Origin: Streptococcus cristatus AS 1.3089 | GTDB taxonomy: Bacteria; Bacillota; Bacilli; Lactobacillales; Streptococcaceae | Assembly: GCF_000385925.1 (NCBI RefSeq) | Contig: NC_021175.1 | Span: 875,501 to 939,500 of the forward strand | Direction: 5' to 3' | Length of the DNA stretch: 64,000 nucleotides | In this document: positions 59,556-64,000 of the stretch, piece by piece | Layout of the letters: each line of letters opens with the position of its first letter | How positions within the stretch are numbered: the first letter of the stretch is position 1 | Notes under the pieces: generated by a model | Seen by the model: the letters and a program-made list of their open reading frames with translations, nothing else | Database searches by the model: none | What the model was told of the DNA's origin: nothing | Made by a program: the position numbers and the translations under genes

Positions 59556-60393
59556 CCAATTCCTCCAGACCATCCAGTGTATAACGCCCTAAGCGTCCAT
59601 CACGCACTTCCTTGACAAAGAGACTGTAAAAGCGATCGTAGTCCTCTCTAAAGCCCAATTTCTGGGTCATATCCATAATCATGTCTGGCGCTTCCAGTTC
59701 TAAATCCAGCTGCTTAAAGCGCTCCTGCAGTGCCTTAGGATAATGCTCTTTGAAATAATTGAGTCCAAAAATAGTAACTTCATCCATTGGCAGCAAATTG
59801 TCCTTGATAGCACCCGTCAAAGCGAGTTTCAAAGCCACCATTTCATCTTCAAATTTTGGCCAAAGAATCCCCGGTGTATCTAGAATTTCCAAATCCTTAT
59901 TGGACTTGAGCCATTGCTGCCCTTTGGTAACCCCCGGTTTGTTGCCGACTATCGCAATTTTCTTACCAGCCAGCCGATTCATCAGCGTTGACTTTCCAGC
60001 ATTGGGAATCCCGATAATCATAGTTCGCAGAGTCTCGATTTGAATTCCTCTTTCTCGCTGGCGAGCTAGCTTATCAGCCATCAATTTCTTGGCTGCTTCA
60101 GTCACTTTTTTGACTGCAGATTGCTCCTTAGAATTAATAGCCAAGGTTTTGATTCCCTGACTTTCAAAATAGGCTTGCCATTCCTTGGTTAAGTTTGGAT
60201 CCGCTAAGTCGGCCTTATTTAAAATCAATAACTTGGGCTTGTCCCCAACAATTTTGGTCAACATAGGATTTTGACTGGACAAAGGCAATCTCGCATCCAC
60301 CAAAATCGTCACAAAATCTACAAATTTAATACTTTCTTGAACCTGTCTCCGAGCCTTGGACATGTGCCCCGGAAACCATTGAATCGTTGCCAT
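59542..60393 (-). CDS. rbgA: Ribosome biogenesis GTPase RbgA (YlqF)
   Basis: The 283-residue protein is a circularly permuted GTPase for late 50S assembly. In order: [19 protein letters not shown]4 LNKADL (about 58-63), G1 [16 protein letters not shown] (about 127-142), and G3 [12 protein letters not shown] (about 173-184). The C-terminal domain binds RNA. The start is [20 protein letters not shown], the family norm. rnhB overlaps its 3' end. Confidence 0.96.
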   Translation of the reverse strand: MATIQWFPGHMSKARRQVQESIKFVDFVTILVDARLPLSSQNPMLTKIVGDKPKLLILNKADLADPNLTKEWQAYFESQGIKTLAINSKEQSAVKKVTEAAKKLMADKLARQRERGIQIETLRTMIIGIPNAGKSTLMNRLAGKKIAIVGNKPGVTKGQQWLKSNKDLEILDTPGILWPKFEDEMVALKLALTGAIKDNLLPMDEVTIFGLNYFKEHYPKALQERFKQLDLELEAPDMIMDMTQKLGFREDYDRFYSLFVKEVRDGRLGRYTLDGLEELDGHN

Positions 60394-60460
60394 TAAAAAC
60401 CTCTTTCCTACACTCTTCTAGTATCTCATTATACCAAAAAAATAGAGAATAAAATAGTAA

Positions 60461-60490
60461 AATCGCTCCCTCAGATTGATAGAAGCGATT
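60461..60490 (-). terminator. Terminator after MBL hydrolase
   Basis: Minus strand AATCGCT/AGCGATT pairing around a 16-base loop followed by TTTACTATTTT. Confidence 0.65.
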
Positions 60491-60498
60491 CTCTATTC

Positions 60499-61413
60499 TT
60501 ATAAAAATGATGGTTTGCGGTCTTGTTTATCTGTGAATGGAACTCGCGGTTCACGAATCCTAGTCACATAATCAACAAACTCCTCGCCAGTCTGATCAAA
60601 CTCAGCAACTGCGAAAAATTGATCGTGGTAAAAGAAAAACTTATAGTGGTTTTCAAAAGCTTCGTTGAGCCATTTGTCCTTAGCTGCGATTGAACGCATT
60701 GGATAATCATCTACCGCAGCAACCCATAGAGGTTTCCGATGAGCATGGGTCAGCACCAAGTCAGCCATATGAATCATGGTTTCCTCGCCCTGTTTCAGTA
60801 AGATGATGCTGTGACCATTACTGTGACCGCCTGTATGAACCATTTGAATTTCTGGAATGACGTTCAGATATTCAGTAAAGGTTTCAACCTGATCTTGGAT
60901 TGGCTCCCAATTTTCCTTCAGATAAGTTCCCCTTGTACGACTATTGGGATTTCGCATTTCGTACCATTCCATCTCATTTACAAAAATCTTTGCATTTGGG
61001 AATTTTGAAACAAGCTGATTGTTCTCATCTAGTCCAGTCAGACCGCCAGAGTGATCATGGTGCATGTGCGTCATTAAAATATGGGAAATATCTTCCGGTT
61101 TTAATCCCAAGAGAGCCAAACTTTCTTCAACACGGCTCTCAGAAAGAATACCTAGATTGCGACGTTGTTTATCAGAAAGCTTAGCCGTATCAAAACTCGC
61201 ATCAATTAAATAATTTTTCCCCTTGTATTGAATCAAAATCGGATCTGTCAGTTCAGCCATCATATTTTCTTCTGTTGTTGGATAATAACGCGACCAAACA
61301 ACCTTTGGTACAGGGCCAAATAAGGTACCTGCATCTGTGAGCTTATCCGCTCCACGCAACCAAGTCAGCTTCATTTCCCCAAACTGATACTCTTGTAATT
61401 TGAGTTCTGTCAT
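60499..61413 (-). CDS. MBL-fold metallo-hydrolase
   Basis: The 304-residue protein has the zinc motif LMTHMHHDHSGGLTG (HxHxDH), a later VHTGGHSNGHSIILL (His) and HMADLVLTHAHRKPLW with the aspartate and last histidine. The type resembles the YtnP/AHL-lactonase group, which can act on lactones; no substrate is proven. It lies 3 bases after the acyl-CoA dehydrogenase-like gene, so they are one operon. Confidence 0.88.
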   Translation of the reverse strand: MTELKLQEYQFGEMKLTWLRGADKLTDAGTLFGPVPKVVWSRYYPTTEENMMAELTDPILIQYKGKNYLIDASFDTAKLSDKQRRNLGILSESRVEESLALLGLKPEDISHILMTHMHHDHSGGLTGLDENNQLVSKFPNAKIFVNEMEWYEMRNPNSRTRGTYLKENWEPIQDQVETFTEYLNVIPEIQMVHTGGHSNGHSIILLKQGEETMIHMADLVLTHAHRKPLWVAAVDDYPMRSIAAKDKWLNEAFENHYKFFFYHDQFFAVAEFDQTGEEFVDYVTRIREPRVPFTDKQDRKPSFL

Positions 61414-61416
61414 TTT

Positions 61417-62532
61417 TTACTCCTTTAACCATCTTTCTGCGATTTCTTTTCTGATCGAATTTCCTGACCGTCCATAATTCTCAATAATTTCAGCATCTTT
61501 AAAATAGCGTTTAATGTTCACATGATCAAATTTTTGTAAAGGTCCGATAAGACGGAGGATTTCATCTGTAACCTCTAGCGCTACTTTAGTCATATATAGC
61601 TTTATCCGTGAAACAGACTTGGAATCTTCTTCTATTTGATTGGGATAGGACGAAAAATAAGCATCCGCAGCAGAAAGTTTATTGTACAAATCTGCAAACT
61701 TGTACTGATGCAACTCAACATCCATCAGTCGCTTGCCAAATCCTCTTTTTACACGTGCAAACTCAAGGCCCTTATTAAAGGCGCCCTCCGCAACTCCTAA
61801 AGCAACCGCACTTAAGCCAAGTTGCATATTCTTTATAATGTTATTAAATTGTTCATTTCCAGCCAAGACTCCGCCTAATAAGGCAGTTTCTGGCAGGTTT
61901 ACCTTGTCCAAGGTAACAGAACTTAGTGGAAGTCCTAGTAAACCTTGCTTTTCTATCTGCTCACCAATGAGCACACCCGAAGCACTCGTCTCCACAATGA
62001 AGAATCCGTAGGAATCGGGCTTTCCAGCCTCTCTTACTTTGGCTAAGATCAAGAGAATGTCCGCAATGCTGCTATTTGACACCTTAGCTTTTTCTCCCGA
62101 AAGTTGCCAACCTGTCTCTGTCTTAATCGCATAGGTCTCCAAATCTGCCAAACTATTTAGATGTTTAGACTCAGAAAATCCAAGACCTGCTATACAAGTT
62201 CCCTTTACCAATTTGTCCAGATAACGCTCTTTCTGTTGCCCCGTACCAAAATTCAAAATCGGATAAACACCATAACAACCTTGGGTCAGCAATATAGTTG
62301 AAAGAGCTGGAAACTCATTCGAAATCATTCGAATAGAGCTGATAAAATCAGAAGCCAAAGCCTGGTTGTCTTCTGACAAAATCGGTGAAAAAATATCAAA
62401 ATCCGTCGTCAATTCTTCCCAAATCTCCTGAGGAAAGTCGACTGACTCATCATGATTTTTCATGTAGTCTCTAATAGCTGTATTTACATATGAACTCAAT
62501 GCTGCTGTTTTAGTACTGGACTTCATCATCAA
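61417..62532 (-). CDS. Acyl-CoA dehydrogenase-like protein
   Basis: The 371-residue flavoprotein has the ACAD layout: helical N-terminal domain with ALSTILLTQGCYGVYPILNF, beta domain with GLGFSESKHLNSLADLETYA and TGWQLSGEKAKVSNSSIADI, and a helical C-terminal domain with VKRGFGKRLMDVELHQYKFA and a family-like RYFKDAEIIENYGRSGNSIR. The base glutamate is not obvious, so the exact reaction is open. Beta-oxidation is not general in streptococci, which makes it unusual. AGGGAG lies before the start. Confidence 0.8.
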   Translation of the reverse strand: MMMKSSTKTAALSSYVNTAIRDYMKNHDESVDFPQEIWEELTTDFDIFSPILSEDNQALASDFISSIRMISNEFPALSTILLTQGCYGVYPILNFGTGQQKERYLDKLVKGTCIAGLGFSESKHLNSLADLETYAIKTETGWQLSGEKAKVSNSSIADILLILAKVREAGKPDSYGFFIVETSASGVLIGEQIEKQGLLGLPLSSVTLDKVNLPETALLGGVLAGNEQFNNIIKNMQLGLSAVALGVAEGAFNKGLEFARVKRGFGKRLMDVELHQYKFADLYNKLSAADAYFSSYPNQIEEDSKSVSRIKLYMTKVALEVTDEILRLIGPLQKFDHVNIKRYFKDAEIIENYGRSGNSIRKEIAERWLKE

Positions 62533-62540
62533 TTCTCCCT

Positions 62541-63455
62541 CTATGAATGTGGCTCAGAAAGAGGCTGATAATAACCTTTTAAAAGCTCTTCATATACGTA
62601 TGCTTCTACCTCATTATAGTTTGCTTTATAAGGCCGGCAGAACCAAATATTGAAAGGCACCGGATCCTTAAAGCGTACAACCTTAAATTTATTCTTATCA
62701 ACAAAATACTCCAAAGGACGAGGTAAAAGTGCAATCATATCATTTTGATAAGTTGACTCTATCAAGAAATCCCATGTCGATGATAAATAGGCAAAATTTG
62801 CTTTTATCTTTTTACTCTTTAATTTTTCAGTGATTAAATCGTAGGTTGTAAATGATTTATTAAAGGTCGCTAAACCGTACTGAGCTATATCTTTCCATTC
62901 CAATAATTCTTTGTCCGCCAAAGGATGATTCTTATCCATATAAGCTACGTATTCATCAACTTGGATGATATACTGTTCATATTTCTTTGGATCCAGGTTG
63001 GTAGGTTCAATCACTACCGCAAAATTCAAATCACCCGTAACCAACTTTTGGCGCAATTCATTACTTCCATCCTCAGTAACCTGAATGTTAACTTGCGGAT
63101 TGTCTTGTAAAAATTTTGGTAAAATACTAGAAAAATATACTCGTAAAATCAATGATGGAATGCCCAAGTTAAAGGTCCCTTTTTGTTTGAGGGCTTCCAT
63201 ATGAATCATTGATTGCATCTCTTCATGCCTGTTGACAATCTCTGTGGCAAAGCGGTAAATCTTACCACCAGCTTCCGTCAGACTCTCTAATCTTCCATTT
63301 CTACGATTGAAGAGCTGGATTCCTTCCGTTGATTCAAAATTTGTGACAAACTGACTCAAGGCTGACTGACTGATATGAATTTTCTTAGCCGCGATAGAAA
63401 GATTGCATCCACATTCGACGATATTGATAAAGTAAGTCATTTGAATTATATCCAC
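62541..63455 (-). CDS. LysR family transcriptional regulator
   Basis: The start is taken as the GTG at 63455 (read MDIIQMTYFINIVECGCNLS; GGGAG 7 bases upstream), 304 residues. HTH about 5-60 with SIAAKKIHISQSALSQFVTN and FNRRNGRLESLTEAGGKIYR, then a substrate-binding domain (about 90-295). It precedes the ACAD-like gene by 8 bases in the same direction, and is unusual for a LysR gene in being the first gene of its target-like operon. The inducer is unknown. Confidence 0.92.
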   Translation of the reverse strand: MDIIQMTYFINIVECGCNLSIAAKKIHISQSALSQFVTNFESTEGIQLFNRRNGRLESLTEAGGKIYRFATEIVNRHEEMQSMIHMEALKQKGTFNLGIPSLILRVYFSSILPKFLQDNPQVNIQVTEDGSNELRQKLVTGDLNFAVVIEPTNLDPKKYEQYIIQVDEYVAYMDKNHPLADKELLEWKDIAQYGLATFNKSFTTYDLITEKLKSKKIKANFAYLSSTWDFLIESTYQNDMIALLPRPLEYFVDKNKFKVVRFKDPVPFNIWFCRPYKANYNEVEAYVYEELLKGYYQPLSEPHS

Positions 63456-63641
63456 TTTTCGTCTCCCATCTTTCAAATTTTCACGAGGTAATTTGCCATA
63501 AATAAAACAAGCAACTGGCCCTCGAAAGCATGATGACCAGTTGCTAGTATTCTGATTAAAAACTAATCATCGCTCAAGTTGTCATAAACACATACTAACA
63601 CACTTTCAGAGAAAGAGCAGAATAATTGCTTACTAACTTTA

Positions 63642-64000
63642 TTAGATTGACATCGTTTTCAAGTCTTCTGAGACAATTACTTCTCCTGCTGTCTTTTCAA
63701 GCACTTCCTCTAAGGTAACGCCAGGAGCAAGTTCTTTCAAGAGGAACTTACCATCTTGGAAACCGAAGACAGCCAACTCTGTAATGACTAGATCAAGAAC
63801 ACCTTTAGCAGAAAGTGGCAAAGTGCACTCTGGCAAGAGTTTAGATTCACCATCTGAAGTAGTATGCTGGATTGCACCGATAACACGTTTCGCTCCAACC
63901 AACAAGTCCATAGCTCCACCCATTCCTGGTGCAAACTTACCTGGAATAATCCAGTTAGCGATACTACCATCTTGACTTACTTCCAAAGCTCCTAGCACGG
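63642..64000 (-). CDS. 3-oxoacid/acetoacetate CoA-transferase subunit B, C-terminal part
   Basis: The frame is open to the window edge and ends at 63642, giving 118 or more residues. IPGKFAPGMGGAMDLLVGAK is the conserved block of the beta subunit, followed by VIGAIQHTTSDGESKLLPEC and VTLEEVLEKTAGEVIVSEDL. It transfers CoA between acyl groups with a subunit A expected beyond the window. The neighbouring LysR, ACAD-like and MBL genes may belong to the same short-chain acyl-CoA metabolism. The 186 bases before the LysR gene hold nothing certain. Confidence 0.88.
   Translation of the reverse strand, partial: VLGALEVSQDGSIANWIIPGKFAPGMGGAMDLLVGAKRVIGAIQHTTSDGESKLLPECTLPLSAKGVLDLVITELAVFGFQDGKFLLKELAPGVTLEEVLEKTAGEVIVSEDLKTMSI

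Noticed and set aside
64-64000. CRISPR arrays, tRNA and rRNA genes
   Set aside because: Looked for regularly spaced repeats and cloverleaf patterns; the regular repeats seen (8322-8391) are only three short dyads before a gene, and no tRNA-like or rRNA sequence was supportable.

Overview
The window is low-GC Firmicute DNA from a Streptococcus, most likely an oral species of the sanguinis/mitis groups. The evidence is the gene set and order: leuABCD with a DUF1294 gene inside the operon, ylxM-ffh, xerS next to a dif_SL-type site, a pyruvate dehydrogenase operon with the lipoyl domain on E3, topA-dprA-maa-rnhB-rbgA, and a sat-type locus. The species itself cannot be fixed from the sequence alone. 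The dif_SL match at 38.7 kb suggests the window lies near the replication terminus.

Layout. 0-3.35 kb: leucine biosynthesis (leuA end, leuB, DUF1294, leuC, leuD); leuD is frameshifted. 3.4-7.9 kb: a YrdC/Sua5-like gene, then a MarR / double SnoaL-like / ABC ATPase / fused permease-binding protein operon that I read as the ergothioneine transporter EgtUV. 8-12.7 kb: a broken TfoX-like gene, a SatD-like regulator with three operator-like repeats, a DUF3307 gene with an internal amber codon, GrpB, a DUF915 hydrolase and a secreted DUF1002 protein.

12.73-32.69 kb is an island of about 20 kb inserted at the 3' end of guaA. A relic of the last guaA codons marks the left boundary, and guaA with a replacement 3' end marks the right. 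The left arm has a tyrosine integrase, a DUF3173 gene, a possible replication initiator, a frameshifted second recombinase, a strong hairpin (candidate origin) and a 16-bp promoter-like motif in three copies. The cargo is a PezAT toxin-antitoxin pair, about 7.5 kb of immunity-like genes without a toxin gene (including five tandem paralogues and a six-copy domain family), a LacI relic, and a three-gene ABC exporter whose first permease is frameshifted. I see no relaxase or conjugation genes.

32.7-46 kb: guaA, a GntR regulator, ylxM-ffh, a DUF915 hydrolase, a MepB-like gene, dif_SL and xerS, a DUF1430-type ABC pair, then lplA, E3 and E2. 46-64 kb: E1 beta and alpha, an ATP-grasp enzyme with two esterases, trmFO, a lipoprotein, a nucleotidyltransferase-like gene, topA, dprA, an acetyltransferase, rnhB, rbgA, and a cluster of MBL hydrolase, acyl-CoA dehydrogenase-like protein, LysR regulator and CoA transferase (cut by the window end). 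In this half most genes are on the minus strand.

Two general points. Many broken genes differ from an intact frame by one base, usually in a homopolymer, so sequencing error and real decay must be separated before any loss of function is believed. An AT-rich palindrome related to TTACRTAA...TTAYGTAA recurs five times, always just downstream of a stop codon.
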